A DNA stretch of 64,000 nucleotides from Moraxella sp. (GCA_030528385.1 JAUMYZ010000008.1:1-64000); one strand, 5' to 3'. Shown: positions 17,058 through 26,448, counted from the stretch's first letter. Translations and numbers: made by a program. Notes: generated by a model not told the origin, from the letters alone.

Positions 17058-18533
17058 ATGAAGCAGCCATATATCCCAACCGATGAGCAGCTTGCCGCTT
17101 TGGAGATGGCAAAAACAGGCGACTCTTTTAAGATTGTTGCTTATGCAGGTGCAGGCAAGACCAGCACCTTAAAACTTATTAGCGAACAGCTGTTGGGTCG
17201 CGGACTGTATTTGGCGTTTAATAAAGCCATCGCCACCGAAGCCCAAGCCAAGTTTGCCAGCAACATCAAATGCCAGACTTTTCATGCGCTTGCCTTTCGT
17301 CATGTGGACAGAGCCATCACCGCCAAAATCGGCTTGCCGCGCATGACCCCAGCTTTGCTCGCCAAAGAGCTGGCTTTGCCGAGCGTGCAGGTGGAGCGCA
17401 CCATTGAAGGCGTCAAAAAGCACATCACCTTAACGCCGATAAAACTTGCCAATTTGATTGGCGAAGCCATCACCAATTTTTGCAAAACGTCCAGCAATTA
17501 TCCTGCGCCACGCCATATCCCTGTGCCAGCATGGCTTAGCGAGAGCGACAAAGCCAATTTGCAAGCCTTGTTGTATCCCGCTTTTGAAAAGCGTTGGCTA
17601 CAATCCATTGACCCGCGCCATCAAGCAGGCATTGGCCACGACATTTATCTAAAGCTGTGGACGCTGTCCAATCCTGTCATCCCTGCCGATTTTATTTTGT
17701 TTGACGAAGCCCAAGACGCTGACCCCTTGATGATGGGGGCGCTGCTCAAACAACAAAAACAAACCATCTATGTGGGCGATGCTCATCAGCAGATTTATGA
17801 ATGGCGTGGTGCCATCAACGCCATGAAGCGCTTGCCTTATCCGCAGTCTTTATTGACGCAGTCCTTTCGTTTTGGTGAAAAAATCGCCGACGTTGCCAAC
17901 GTTTTTTTAAGAGCGCTCCAAGAAGACGTTCCCTTAAGGGGCAACCCCAAGCGCCACTCTGGCATTGACAAACTTTTGGCTCAAGACAAAAAAGACGCCA
18001 TTTTGTGCCGCACCAATGCCAATGCCATCGTGCGGCTGCTGGCAGGGCAAAAATTGGGACACAAAGTGGCGTTACAAGCCGACAGTCAGCGAATTTTAAG
18101 GTTTTGTCAGGGAGCACAAAATTTAAAAAACGGACACTCTGCCCAAGGCATTGCCGAGCTGGCGTTTTTTAATCATTGGGCAGAAGTACAAGAGTTTAGC
18201 GAAACGCGCGATGGCGGCGATTTAAAAACGTGGGTTAGGCTGATTGAAGAGCACGGCACCAAAACCATCACCACTGCCATCAACGCCCTAAGCAAAATTC
18301 AGGCAGCCGATTATGTGGTGTCCACCGCCCACAAATCCAAAGGGCTGGAATGGGGTAGGGTGCAAATAGATGACGATTTTTTGTACGACGTTAACCGCCA
18401 AAGCGTCAAAATCAGCCCCGAAGAGTTGCGTCTTTTGTATGTGGCGTGTACTCGTGCCAAAGACGTGCTTGATATAGAAAAAATCAGCGATTTGCTTAGG
18501 GGCTTAAAAGATAAGAAGCTGATTTATGCATAA
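17058..18533 (+). CDS. UvrD/Rep-like superfamily I DNA helicase
   Basis: The 491-aa protein has the full SF1A helicase motif set. Walker A is AYAGAGKTS (about 28-36), motif II is ILFDEAQDADP, motif III is YVGDAHQQIYEWRGA, motif IV is LTQSFRFGEKI, motif V is STAHKSKGLEWGRVQ and motif VI is RLLYVACTRAKDVL. It is much shorter than UvrD or Rep (about 670-720 aa). It resembles the compact UvrD-like helicases that also occur outside replication and repair operons, including F-box-helicase-like forms. It should unwind DNA 3' to 5' with ATP. No partner gene is adjacent, so whether it acts in repair, conflict resolution or defence is open. Confidence 0.9.
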   Translation: MKQPYIPTDEQLAALEMAKTGDSFKIVAYAGAGKTSTLKLISEQLLGRGLYLAFNKAIATEAQAKFASNIKCQTFHALAFRHVDRAITAKIGLPRMTPALLAKELALPSVQVERTIEGVKKHITLTPIKLANLIGEAITNFCKTSSNYPAPRHIPVPAWLSESDKANLQALLYPAFEKRWLQSIDPRHQAGIGHDIYLKLWTLSNPVIPADFILFDEAQDADPLMMGALLKQQKQTIYVGDAHQQIYEWRGAINAMKRLPYPQSLLTQSFRFGEKIADVANVFLRALQEDVPLRGNPKRHSGIDKLLAQDKKDAILCRTNANAIVRLLAGQKLGHKVALQADSQRILRFCQGAQNLKNGHSAQGIAELAFFNHWAEVQEFSETRDGGDLKTWVRLIEEHGTKTITTAINALSKIQAADYVVSTAHKSKGLEWGRVQIDDDFLYDVNRQSVKISPEELRLLYVACTRAKDVLDIEKISDLLRGLKDKKLIYA

Positions 18534-18551
18534 GCAAAAGATAAACATCAC

Positions 18552-18588
18552 CACGCTTGTCGTTGGGCAAAACAACAAGCGTGTTTTT
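18552..18588 (+). terminator. Terminator of the helicase gene
   Basis: CACGCTTGT pairs perfectly with ACAAGCGTG and is followed by five T. It begins 18 bases after the stop codon. Confidence 0.8.
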
Positions 18589-18644
18589 GCATTTTATGGA
18601 TTTGTTAGCGTTAGTTAAACTTATCCAAATCCAGCCCTGTCTCA

Positions 18645-18996
18645 TCAGTACAGCCTTGTAATGCCCCAAGAGTAATAGTTTGGATAAATATCTTTTTCTT
18701 GGCTGGTTTTGCCTTGGAGCTGTTCATAAACCACTTGCAATGTGTGGCTGATAAGTTGGTTGCTGCTGCTTTACCCAAAGACTTGGCTAAAGGTTTGTGC
18801 AAACTGTTGGTTGAACTGTGTTTGTTTTTGGTTTTGGCTAAGTCCGTTTTGACGATTTGTCATGGCTTGATAGGACAAAAACTCAGCAGTGAACAGCCCG
18901 TAAAGGTGTTTTATTCTTACTTGGTGGGGGTGGATTTGGCATGAGCCGTAGCAACTGTTAAAGGTGGCAAGGCGATTAGGGCGATTTTTTAAGCAT
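18645..18996 (-). pseudogene. Probably decayed gene for a small exported protein
   Basis: An ATG at 18996 follows AAGGA, but the frame stops after four more codons. Restoring one A in the six-A run (18985-18990 on the plus strand) gives a textbook signal peptide, MLKKIALIALPPLTVATAHA. Restoring one C in the five-C run near 18926-18930 then joins it to a long open frame. That frame includes HLYGLFTAEFLSYQAM and a Gln-rich segment NQKQTQFNQQFAQTF. This part ends in an in-frame TAA (about 18771), after which coding-like sequence (NQLISHTLQVVYEQLQG) continues to 18645. So at least three lesions separate the pieces. The family is unknown; phase variation or sequencing error in the homopolymers are alternatives. 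Confidence 0.5.
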
Positions 18997-19080
18997 AAAA
19001 ATTCCTTGCTTGGCAAATTTAGTGTAACAAAGCTCGTGCGTTTTAAAAAGTGATTGATGGTTGTTGTATTTTAAAACCGC

Positions 19081-19109
19081 TTGCAATTTGCCCCCAAGCC
19101 TTTTATATT
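19081..19109 (+). promoter_or_regulatory. Predicted sigma-70 promoter of proA
   Basis: TTGCAA (19081-19086) and TATATT (19104-19109) have a 17-base spacing, with the proA ribosome site about 25 bases downstream. Confidence 0.55.
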
Positions 19110-19145
19110 AGCTTATTTTATGATTGTGTACGATAAGGAAAATCC

Positions 19146-20429
19146 ATGACCGCCGACCTTGCCACCTATATGACCCAAGTGGGGCAATCCGCCAAACAAG
19201 CATCTGCCCTGCTGGCTCGTGCTGACACCGCCACCAAAAACCAAGCCCTGTCTTATATCAAAGATGAGCTTATCGCCCGCAAAGACGAGATTTTGTCCGC
19301 CAACGCCAAAGACGTGCAAAACGCCAAGCAAAAAGGCATTGCCACTGCACTCATTGACCGCCTTGTTATTAACGATAAAGTGTTTGATGGCATAATCAGT
19401 TCGTTAGATGATGTGATTGGTCTGGCTGACCCCATCGGTGAAATCACTGAGCTGACCTATCGCCCAAGTGGGATACAGTTGGGCAAAATGCGAGTGCCTT
19501 TGGGGGTGATAGCGATGATTTATGAAAGTCGTCCCAACGTTACCCTAGAAGCGGGCAGTCTTGCCATCAAATCAGGCAACGCCATCATTTTGCGTGGTGG
19601 TTCAGAAGCGTTTCACTCCAACCATGTCCTTGCCAAATGTATACATCTGGGGCTGTCTTGTGCAGGTCTGCCCACCGAAGCGGTGCAGGTGCTTGCGACC
19701 ACTGACCGTAATGCGGTGGACGCACTGATTGGCATGACAGGCGTGGTTGATGTGGTGATTCCTAGGGGCGGTCGTGGGCTCATTGAGCGTATTGCCAATA
19801 ACGCTCGTGTGCCTGTGATTAAGCACCTAGACGGTAATTGTCATACCTTTGTTGATGAATATGCCGATATGGATATGGCAATCAGCATAGCGGTCAATGC
19901 CAAGACATCGCGTTATGGCACTTGCAACACGATGGAAACTTTGCTGGTGCATCAGGCGGTTGCCCCTGTGGCGTTGCCACAGATTTTGTCAGCGATTAAA
20001 GGCGCTGATGCACAGATGAGTTTTCGCGTGTGTGAGCAGACGCTGGCATTATTGTCCGAGCAAGCAGAGCTTTTGACGCTAAGTCCTGCCAGTGATGAAG
20101 ATTGGTATGCCGAGTATTTAGCCCCGATTTTGGCGGTAAAAGTGGTCAGTGATTTAGATGAAGCCATCAGCCATATTAACCACTATGGCAGTCATCACAC
20201 CGATGTGATTATCACCAATAACTACGCCCATGCCCAACGCTTTATCCGTGAAGTGGATTCTAGTTCGGTGATGATAAATGCGTCCAGCCGTTTTGCTGAT
20301 GGCTTTGAATATGGGCTTGGGGCGGAGATTGGCATTTCTACCGACAAAATTCACGCTCGTGGCCCTGTGGGTCTGCACGGCTTGACATCACAAAAGTGGG
20401 TGGTGTTTGGGCACGGAGAAACCAGATGA
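19146..20429 (+). CDS. proA: Glutamate-5-semialdehyde dehydrogenase (gamma-glutamyl phosphate reductase)
   Basis: The 427-aa enzyme reduces gamma-glutamyl phosphate with NADPH to glutamate semialdehyde, the second step of proline synthesis. It has the aldehyde dehydrogenase fold. Seen are [17 protein letters not shown], the nucleotide-loop segment [23 protein letters not shown], and the catalytic cysteine in [14 protein letters not shown]. The C-terminus has [20 protein letters not shown] then [11 protein letters not shown], a ProA signature. AAGGAAA precedes the ATG. Length matches the family (417 aa in E. coli). proB is not next to it, unlike the E. coli proBA operon. Confidence 0.97.
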   Translation: MTADLATYMTQVGQSAKQASALLARADTATKNQALSYIKDELIARKDEILSANAKDVQNAKQKGIATALIDRLVINDKVFDGIISSLDDVIGLADPIGEITELTYRPSGIQLGKMRVPLGVIAMIYESRPNVTLEAGSLAIKSGNAIILRGGSEAFHSNHVLAKCIHLGLSCAGLPTEAVQVLATTDRNAVDALIGMTGVVDVVIPRGGRGLIERIANNARVPVIKHLDGNCHTFVDEYADMDMAISIAVNAKTSRYGTCNTMETLLVHQAVAPVALPQILSAIKGADAQMSFRVCEQTLALLSEQAELLTLSPASDEDWYAEYLAPILAVKVVSDLDEAISHINHYGSHHTDVIITNNYAHAQRFIREVDSSSVMINASSRFADGFEYGLGAEIGISTDKIHARGPVGLHGLTSQKWVVFGHGETR

Positions 20430-20544
20430 CAAACAGTCAAAACGTTGTCTGGTTTGGTTGTGCTGGCTTAAATACTGTTGGGCTTTATCACAAAGCAAGG
20501 CGCAGCCAATTAATCATCAACTGGTCAATCAGTGCGCCAACGTT

Positions 20545-20841
20545 TTATGGATTTGTTGGTGGTGTGGACGTGGTCTTGGCGGGAATGTCTAAGCGCAGTT
20601 GCTCTTCGGCTTGTTTTTGGGCGTGATAACCCAACGCCAAACTGGTGGCAAAAAAAACCGTCGCCAGCACTGCGGTGGTGCGCGTCAAAAAGTTGGCTGA
20701 CCCTGCTGCGCCAAAGACGGTGCCTGCTGCGCCTGAACCAAAGGACGCGCCAGCGTCTGCGCCTTTGCCGTGCTGAATTAAAATCAGTCCCGACAAAGCA
20801 ATAGCAACGATGATGTGAATGGCAAGAATGACTGTAAACAT
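20545..20841 (-). CDS. secG: Preprotein translocase subunit SecG
   Basis: This 98-aa inner-membrane subunit of SecYEG assists protein export. It has two membrane helices (about residues 3-20 and 53-72) separated by the conserved loop LIQHGKGADAGASFGSGAAG then TVFGA. A hydrophilic C-terminal tail of about 25 residues follows. It lies 33 bases downstream of tpiA, the same tpiA-secG order seen in many gammaproteobacteria. In many relatives a tRNA-Leu, nusA or rimP gene follows; here none does, and proA ends convergently about 115 bases away. Confidence 0.95.
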   Translation of the reverse strand: MFTVILAIHIIVAIALSGLILIQHGKGADAGASFGSGAAGTVFGAAGSANFLTRTTAVLATVFFATSLALGYHAQKQAEEQLRLDIPAKTTSTPPTNP

Positions 20842-20874
20842 GCTGTTCTCTTAATAATGGGTGGTTAGCATAGG

Positions 20875-21645
20875 CTAACTTGATGAATTTTTGTGGCTAA
20901 AGGCTTGGACTATCGCCAAAAAGCTGTCGGACTTTAGAGACGCCCCCCCAACCAAGACGCCATCAGTCAAGGGCGATTGGGCAAATTGTGTGGCATTTTT
21001 GTCATTGACACTGCCGCCGTACAAAATGGGCGCCCCCACTTCTAAGCTGCTCAGTGTTTCGCTAATAAAGTTGTGCACCGCTTCTACTTCTTCAAAGGTG
21101 GGTGTCAGCCCCGTGCCAATTGCCCAGACGGGCTCATAGGCAATGATAAGTTTGGGCAGTGTGCCCACCTTGCCAAAGTTGATTTCTTGACTAAAGGGAG
21201 CAAGTAGCTCCAATTGTTTTGCAAGGACAGCGAGAGTTTGCTCTGCTTGATACTGCTCTTTGCTCTCACCAATGCAATAAATCACCGACAAGCCATTATC
21301 AAAAGCATGGCGGATTTTGTTGGTGAGTAGTTCACTGGTTTCATGATGATATTGGCGACGCTCTGAATGTCCCACCAAAACGAACTTTGCTCCCATGTTT
21401 GCCACTTGACTGGCGCAGATGTCGCCTGTAAATGCTCCCGTATCGGCGCTGCGACCATGAATGTCTTGTGCGCCAAGCCAAATATTGTCTGCCAGCACGG
21501 CGCCCACCGCCGCCAAATGCACAAAACTGGGCGCACAGCCCACCAAACAAGTTGATGAATGCACCAGCTTACTGGCAAGATTGATGGCTTCGTCGGTGGT
21601 GGCAGGGTTGCTTTTCCAGTTGCCGATAACGTATTTTTGGCTCAT
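20875..21645 (-). CDS. tpiA: Triose-phosphate isomerase
   Basis: The 256-aa cytoplasmic TIM-barrel enzyme interconverts dihydroxyacetone phosphate and glyceraldehyde 3-phosphate. The active-site lysine is in VIGNWKSN (Lys11), the catalytic His is in LVGHSERRQY, and the catalytic Glu is in YEPVWAIGTGL. The phosphate-gripping loop ends in ILYGGSVNDKNA. I set the start at 21645, where AAGAGA precedes the ATG; the frame runs upstream to 21741 but that part is not conserved. It heads the tpiA-secG operon. Confidence 0.97.
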   Translation of the reverse strand: MSQKYVIGNWKSNPATTDEAINLASKLVHSSTCLVGCAPSFVHLAAVGAVLADNIWLGAQDIHGRSADTGAFTGDICASQVANMGAKFVLVGHSERRQYHHETSELLTNKIRHAFDNGLSVIYCIGESKEQYQAEQTLAVLAKQLELLAPFSQEINFGKVGTLPKLIIAYEPVWAIGTGLTPTFEEVEAVHNFISETLSSLEVGAPILYGGSVNDKNATQFAQSPLTDGVLVGGASLKSDSFLAIVQAFSHKNSSS

Positions 21646-21672
21646 GGCAGTGTCTCTTGGTTTGATGGCTGT

Positions 21673-21701
21673 ATTATACTGTGAGTTGGGGTCATCATCA
21701 A
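21673..21701 (-). promoter_or_regulatory. Predicted sigma-70 promoter of tpiA-secG
   Basis: On the minus strand TTGATG (21701-21696) and a perfect TATAAT (21678-21673) are 17 bases apart. The leader to the tpiA ATG would be about 20 nt. Confidence 0.65.
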
Positions 21702-21866
21702 GCCTAAGGTTGGTTGGCAGCATTATAGGTTTGTTTGCCAAAATAAATTTGTAACAAGTGCGTTGACTGGCGCTGATGGTTGCGGTATAAAAAAGCCTAC
21801 AATTGGTTAAAAATAGCGCATTTGTAACACGAAGCCATCACAAAAGTGCAGGCGTATCCTAACAAT

Positions 21867-21896
21867 TTGCAGTAAAATATTAAAAAATAATACAAT
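21867..21896 (+). promoter_or_regulatory. Predicted sigma-70 promoter of pilB
   Basis: TTGCAG (21867-21872) and TACAAT (21891-21896) are separated by 18 bases, with TAGGAG and the pilB ATG about 27-38 bases downstream. Confidence 0.5.
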
Positions 21897-21933
21897 TAAA
21901 GACACCGTCAGTTTGGTGGTTTTAGGAGCATTT

Positions 21934-23634
21934 ATGTCCACAAGTTTTGGTGGTTTGGCACATTTGTTGGTGTCAAATGGAATCTTAACGCCTGAAGTCA
22001 TGGCGCGCGCTTTGGCAGAATCTCAGCAGCAGCAAGCGGCTCTTGTGCCTTTTTTGGTAGAAAACAAACTGGCTTCTGCCAATAAAATTGCCCATTTGTT
22101 GTCTTATGAGTTTGGCGACCCTTTGTTTGACCTAAATGCCTTGAACACGGCGGTCATTCCCAAAGACATTGTTGATGAAAAAACGGTCAATCGTTATGGA
22201 GCGCTGCCTTTATTTAAACGTGGACAGCGTTTGTTTGTGGGGTTGTCTGACCCTACGCGCCTTGATGCCATTGACGCCATCGCTTTTAATGCCAAGCTGT
22301 CTGTAGAGACGGTGGTGGTAGAAGAAGACAAACTCAAAAAATTGATTGAGAGTGTCTATAGCAGCAGTAATTTTGGTGATTTTGGCAATGTGGATTTGTC
22401 ATCAGACATTGACGAGCATGACAAAGAAGATGACGAAAGCACAGACATTAACGACACGGGCGGTGATGACGCTCCTGTGGTGAAGTTTGTCAATAAAATG
22501 CTGCTTGACGCCATTCGTATGGGCGCTTCGGACTTGCACTTTGAGCCTTATGAAAAATCGTATCGGGTGCGTTTTCGTGTGGATGGGGTCATGCAGGTGG
22601 TCAGTCGCCCCCCTGTGCAGCTTGCTGGCAAAATCGCCGCTCGTCTAAAGGTGATGTCGCAGATGGACATTTCAGAGCGGCGCGCACCCCAAGACGGTCG
22701 TATCAAGCTCAAACTCTCCAAAACCAAAGCCATTGATTTTCGTGTCAGCTCTTTGCCGACTTTGTTTGGCGAAAAGCTGGTGCTGCGTATTCTTGACCCG
22801 TCATCGGCAATGCTGGGCATTGATGTGCTCGGTTATGAAGCCGACCAAAAGGCGCTGTTTTTAGAAGCACTAAAAAAGCCCCAAGGCATGCTTCTTATCA
22901 CAGGCCCAACGGGCTCAGGTAAAACGGTGTCGTTGTATACGGGGCTCAATATTTTAAACACCCCAGAGACCAACATTTCCACCGCCGAAGACCCTGTAGA
23001 GATTAACTTAGAAGGCATTAACCAAGTCAACGTCAATCCTAAAGTGGGTTTAACCTTTGCTTCAGCCCTAAGGGCTTTTTTGCGTCAAGACCCTGATATT
23101 GTGATGGTGGGGGAGATTCGTGATTTAGAAACCGCCGAAATTGCCATCAAGGCTGCCCAAACAGGGCATATGGTGCTCTCCACTTTGCACACCAATTCTG
23201 CCCCAGAGACGCTGACACGTCTGCGTAATATGGGGGTGGCTTCGTTTAATATTGCCACGTCGGTCAACTTGGTGATTGCACAGCGTCTGGCGCGCCGTCT
23301 GTGCAAAGTGTGCAAAAAACCTGCCGACATTCCCAAGCAAAGTCTGCTTGAGATGGGCTTTACCGAAGAAGATTTGGCAAATCCTGACCATGTGATTTAT
23401 GAGCCAGTCGGCTGTGGCGAGTGTCGTGAAGGCTACAAAGGTCGTGTGGGTATTTATGAAGTGATGAAAATCACACCCAACATTTCGCGCATTATCATGG
23501 AAGACGGCAACGCCATTGAAATCAAAGACGCGGCGATGACAGAAGGTTTTCGCGATTTGCGCCGCTCGGGCATCATGAAAGTGTTACAAGGCACAACCAG
23601 TATCCAAGAGATGTATCGGGTAACGTCTGATTAG
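21934..23634 (+). CDS. pilB: Type IV pilus assembly ATPase PilB
   Basis: This 566-aa hexameric GspE/PilB-family ATPase powers pilus extension from the cytoplasmic face of the inner membrane. An N-terminal MshEN-type domain (about 1-150) precedes the ATPase core. Walker A is GPTGSGKTVSLY (about 324-335), the Asp box reads STAEDPVEI, and the Walker B segment reads DPDIVMVGEIRD. The His box includes HMVLSTLHTNSAPET. A tetracysteine zinc site is formed by CKVCKK and CGEC. I chose the ATG at 21934, which has TAGGAG upstream, over a GTG at 21913. pilC and pilD, its usual neighbours, are not in this window. PilB fits better than GspE by its zinc motif and order. Confidence 0.93.
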   Translation: MSTSFGGLAHLLVSNGILTPEVMARALAESQQQQAALVPFLVENKLASANKIAHLLSYEFGDPLFDLNALNTAVIPKDIVDEKTVNRYGALPLFKRGQRLFVGLSDPTRLDAIDAIAFNAKLSVETVVVEEDKLKKLIESVYSSSNFGDFGNVDLSSDIDEHDKEDDESTDINDTGGDDAPVVKFVNKMLLDAIRMGASDLHFEPYEKSYRVRFRVDGVMQVVSRPPVQLAGKIAARLKVMSQMDISERRAPQDGRIKLKLSKTKAIDFRVSSLPTLFGEKLVLRILDPSSAMLGIDVLGYEADQKALFLEALKKPQGMLLITGPTGSGKTVSLYTGLNILNTPETNISTAEDPVEINLEGINQVNVNPKVGLTFASALRAFLRQDPDIVMVGEIRDLETAEIAIKAAQTGHMVLSTLHTNSAPETLTRLRNMGVASFNIATSVNLVIAQRLARRLCKVCKKPADIPKQSLLEMGFTEEDLANPDHVIYEPVGCGECREGYKGRVGIYEVMKITPNISRIIMEDGNAIEIKDAAMTEGFRDLRRSGIMKVLQGTTSIQEMYRVTSD

Positions 23635-23673
23635 TGGTTTGGTGGTGCGTCTTTTACGTGGCGTCATTGTGTG

Positions 23674-23682
23674 TGATACAAT
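23674..23682 (+). promoter_or_regulatory. Extended -10 promoter of the META-domain lipoprotein gene
   Basis: TGATACAAT forms an extended -10 element about 48 bases before the ATG at 23730. No clear -35 is present. Confidence 0.4.
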
Positions 23683-23729
23683 GGCGATGTTTGGTGTGTA
23701 AGACAAATACAAAAACAGTGAGACAAATC

Positions 23730-24206
23730 ATGCAAAAATCACAAATGACGATTATTGCTGCATTGCTGCTTGGTGGCTTGATTGGTTGTCAGATGCCCCA
23801 GTCGGTGATACAAACCACCGCCAGCACCGACTTGACCAGCGGTCAGTTACAAAGCCACGATTGGCAACTGGTGTCGGTTACCAACAAAGCGGGCAAGCCG
23901 ATTAAAACAGAACTGTTTAATCCTGCTAATAAGCCTTTGGTGGTCAGTTTTGATAAAGACAATGTGCGTTTTAAAAACACTTGTAATCATCTTTGGGGTG
24001 GTTATCAAGTGATTGGTACCAAGGTGGTGATTGGTGATTTGGCATCTGCCATGAAACTGTGTGAGCCTGCTTTGATGGCGGTGGACAGACTTGCCCCAAG
24101 TACTCTAAAAGGTCAGTATGATTTTGTGCAGGTGGTGGGTAAATTGCCCACATTGGTGGTCAGTTCTGATGAGCAAATCAGTCGCTTTATCGCTGTCGCC
24201 AAATAA
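23730..24206 (+). CDS. META domain lipoprotein (HslJ-like)
   Basis: The 158-aa product starts with a lipoprotein signal, with lipobox LIGC and Cys near residue 17 (LLGGLIGCQ), so it should be anchored in a membrane facing the periplasm. The mature part is one META domain. It starts at HDWQLVSVTNKAGKP and includes VSFDKDNVRFKNTCNHLWGG and a second Cys in MKLCEPALMAVD, which could pair with the first. E. coli HslJ, a member of the family, is linked to novobiocin resistance and heat shock; a role here is unknown. I chose the ATG at 23730 because it starts the signal peptide. The frame opens at 23634, overlapping pilB, but that part is not protein-like. Confidence 0.85.
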   Translation: MQKSQMTIIAALLLGGLIGCQMPQSVIQTTASTDLTSGQLQSHDWQLVSVTNKAGKPIKTELFNPANKPLVVSFDKDNVRFKNTCNHLWGGYQVIGTKVVIGDLASAMKLCEPALMAVDRLAPSTLKGQYDFVQVVGKLPTLVVSSDEQISRFIAVAK

Positions 24207-24215
24207 AGTCATTTA

Positions 24216-24243
24216 AAAATCCCTAAGAATTCTTAGGGATTTT
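24216..24243. terminator. Bidirectional terminator between the META gene and metQ
   Basis: A perfect palindrome built on AAATCCCTAAGAA and TTCTTAGGGATTT, with A and T runs at its ends. It lies between two convergent genes. Confidence 0.85.
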
Positions 24244-24258
24244 ATTTGGTTGTCAGCT

Positions 24259-25113
24259 TTACCAACCTTTGACCACACCATCTTTGAACTGTTTTTTGGC
24301 TTCGGCTTCTACTTCGTCGGACTGGTATGCCTTGACAAAGTTTTGAATGGCTTCAGACTGGGCGTTGTCTTTGCGCGCCACAATGATGTTGACATAAGGC
24401 GAGTCTTTGTCTTCTACAAAGACGCCGTCATTGGCAGTCAAGCCCACTTGTCCAGCATAAGTGTTGTTGACCACCGCCAAATCCACGTCGTCCAAAGCGC
24501 GCGCGGCAACCGACGTGTCCACTTCTTTGATGGTGAGTTTTTTGGGGTTTTCGCTGATGTCAAGCGACGTGGCAAGCAAATTGGTGTTGTCTTTTAGTTT
24601 GATAAGTCCTTGTTTTTCAAGCAAAATCAGCGCACGCGCTAGGTTGCTTGGGTCGTTTGGCACAGCAACGACCGCGCCGTCTTTTAGCTCGCTGACGTTT
24701 TTGATTTTTTTGGAATAGCCCGCCAAGGGATAAACAAAGGTGTTGCCAACAATCTCCAAATTATCCAGCTTTTTTTGTTTGCTGTCTTCTTCTAGGTAGG
24801 GTTTGTGCTGCATGGCGTTGGCGTCCAAGTCCCTTGTAGAGACGGCGCTATTGGGTAGGGCGTAGTCGTTAAACTCCACGTATTCTACTACAAGTCCGTA
24901 TTTTTCTTTGGCGACTTTGGCGGCCACTTCGGCAACGGTGTGTTCAGGACCACTCATCACGCCCACTTTGATTTTGCCAGTTTCGGCAGGCGTGGTTTGG
25001 CTGGCAGTTTCTTTTTGGGTGGGCTGTTCGGAAGTCTTGTCGCCACCGCCACAGCCAACTAGGGTAATGCCAGAAGCTAAGGCACACAGACTAAAAATTT
25101 GAGTAAATTTCAT
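24259..25113 (-). CDS. metQ: Methionine ABC transporter substrate-binding lipoprotein MetQ
   Basis: The 284-aa lipoprotein (lipobox LVGC, Cys near residue 21) binds D- and L-methionine in the periplasm and delivers it to MetNI. The NlpA/MetQ domain is clear: KIKVGVMSGPEHTVAEVAA, YVEFNDYALPNSAV, the DANAMQHKPYLEE segment, and VAVPNDPSNLARAL. I set the start at 25113, where the signal peptide begins and GAG lies upstream; the frame is open to 25227. It lies on the same strand as metNI but is separated from them by an unrelated gene and a terminator, so it probably has its own promoter. Confidence 0.95.
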   Translation of the reverse strand: MKFTQIFSLCALASGITLVGCGGGDKTSEQPTQKETASQTTPAETGKIKVGVMSGPEHTVAEVAAKVAKEKYGLVVEYVEFNDYALPNSAVSTRDLDANAMQHKPYLEEDSKQKKLDNLEIVGNTFVYPLAGYSKKIKNVSELKDGAVVAVPNDPSNLARALILLEKQGLIKLKDNTNLLATSLDISENPKKLTIKEVDTSVAARALDDVDLAVVNNTYAGQVGLTANDGVFVEDKDSPYVNIIVARKDNAQSEAIQNFVKAYQSDEVEAEAKKQFKDGVVKGW

Positions 25114-25232
25114 GATGTTATCTCGCAATGTGAAAAAATACCAATAAAACGGTTGCCATATTAAAACAAAAAACGCCATCATGTTCAATATGAATTTTAG
25201 GTCAATGCTTATAAAAGCTAATTCCAAAATAG

Positions 25233-25256
25233 AAAAAAGCCAGCGAGCTGACTTTT
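25233..25256 (-). terminator. Minus-strand terminator between the small exported protein gene and metQ
   Basis: On the minus strand AAAAGTCAG and CTGGCTTTT pair (one wobble) around the tetraloop CTCG, followed by T residues. It separates metQ from upstream transcription. Confidence 0.8.
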
Positions 25257-25274
25257 GTTGGGCAATGACTTACA

Positions 25275-25637
25275 TTATTCAATAATATAAACATGGGCAT
25301 AGCGGTTGGTCATGTCCACAGCAACATACACATTGCCACGTTTGATGCGTCTTTGGGTGGCAGAGCTGATGTTGCTTTTGTCAATGAGCCGTTGCAGAGC
25401 TTCGCGGTTTTTGATATTTTCAAATCCACAATAATCAGGACTATCGCCGCTAGGAATGCCAGCATAAAAGTTGGCGCGGTCTTGGCGGATAATCTGACCA
25501 ATGGTGGTAAGTCTGACTCCTTTGGAGCTGTACAAATCATTACGGTCAATATAAGTTTCAAAACTGCAATTACTGGCAAAGACTGGCAAACACACTGCCA
25601 ACAAAGCAGTACAGATGACACTTTTAAATACAGACAT
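25275..25637 (-). CDS. Small exported protein, unknown function
   Basis: The 120-aa product has a Sec signal peptide (ICTALLAVCLPVFA, probable cut near residue 20). The mature protein of about 100 aa has two cysteines (SNCSFET and DYCGFEN) that may form a disulfide. The sequence ends in strand-like TNRYAHVYIIE. The start at 25637 follows a G-rich ribosome site (AGGGGG). It sits between metI and metQ on the same strand, 121 bases after metI, and carries its own terminator. Nothing suggests a role in methionine uptake. I do not recognise the family. Confidence 0.75.
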   Translation of the reverse strand: MSVFKSVICTALLAVCLPVFASNCSFETYIDRNDLYSSKGVRLTTIGQIIRQDRANFYAGIPSGDSPDYCGFENIKNREALQRLIDKSNISSATQRRIKRGNVYVAVDMTNRYAHVYIIE

Positions 25638-25758
25638 CACAAACCCCCTAAGTCAAAAGTGGTAAATCATGTTGAGATAATGGCTTTATTGTAGGACAAA
25701 TAACGGGTTTTGTGCATACGCTTTTGTTGGTAAAATGTAAGCATTGTTTGCCAAGCAC

Positions 25759-26448
25759 TTAACGATGGTCAAACTTCACCGCCAACACATCGCCAATCTT
25801 TTGGCAAATCATCACAATCGCGACGATGATGATGGTGGAGAGCCATTTGACATAAATCATGCCGCGATGTTCGCCATAGCTGATGGCAAGATTGCCCAGC
25901 CCGCCACCACCAACCACGCCCGCCATCGCCGAATAACCAATGAGCGACACAAGTGTCAAAGTGATGGCGTTGATGAGCATGGGCAAACTCTCTGGTAGGT
26001 AGTATTTGCTGATGACTTGCCAGTTGGTTGCTCCCATGGCGTGCGCCGCTTCGGTCAATCCTGTGGGGATTTCGGTCAGAGCGTTGGCGGTTAAGCGGGC
26101 AAAAAAGGGAATGGCAGCCACGCTCAGTGGCACGATGGCGGCGGTTGTGCCCAGCGTTGTGCCCACCAACAATCGTGTAATAGGCAACAAAATGATGAGC
26201 AAAATAATAAATGGCACCGAACGCCCAATGTTAATCACCATGTCCAAGATGGCAAACAGCGTTTTATGCTCCAAAATCCGTCCCTTGCCCGTCAAAAACG
26301 CCAAAAAGCCCAACGGCAAACCCACCACCACCGAAATCAAGGTGGACATCAGTCCCATGTAGATGGTCTCGGCAGTGGATTTGCCGACCATTTGCCACAT
26401 TTGGGGGGTCAGCTCATTGATAAAACTTTGATAAAGTTCATGCCACAT
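25759..26448 (-). CDS. metI: Methionine ABC transporter permease MetI
   Basis: This inner-membrane permease (229 aa) forms the methionine channel of MetNI. It has five to six membrane segments. The ABC-permease coupling region reads [18 protein letters not shown], with the conserved EAA-type sequence that docks on Met[12 protein letters not shown] is typical of MetI. I chose the ATG at 26448, which overlaps the metN 3' end by 11 bases and indicates translational coupling. The longer frame to 26547 is unsupported. Confidence 0.95.
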   Translation of the reverse strand: MWHELYQSFINELTPQMWQMVGKSTAETIYMGLMSTLISVVVGLPLGFLAFLTGKGRILEHKTLFAILDMVINIGRSVPFIILLIILLPITRLLVGTTLGTTAAIVPLSVAAIPFFARLTANALTEIPTGLTEAAHAMGATNWQVISKYYLPESLPMLINAITLTLVSLIGYSAMAGVVGGGGLGNLAISYGEHRGMIYVKWLSTIIIVAIVMICQKIGDVLAVKFDHR

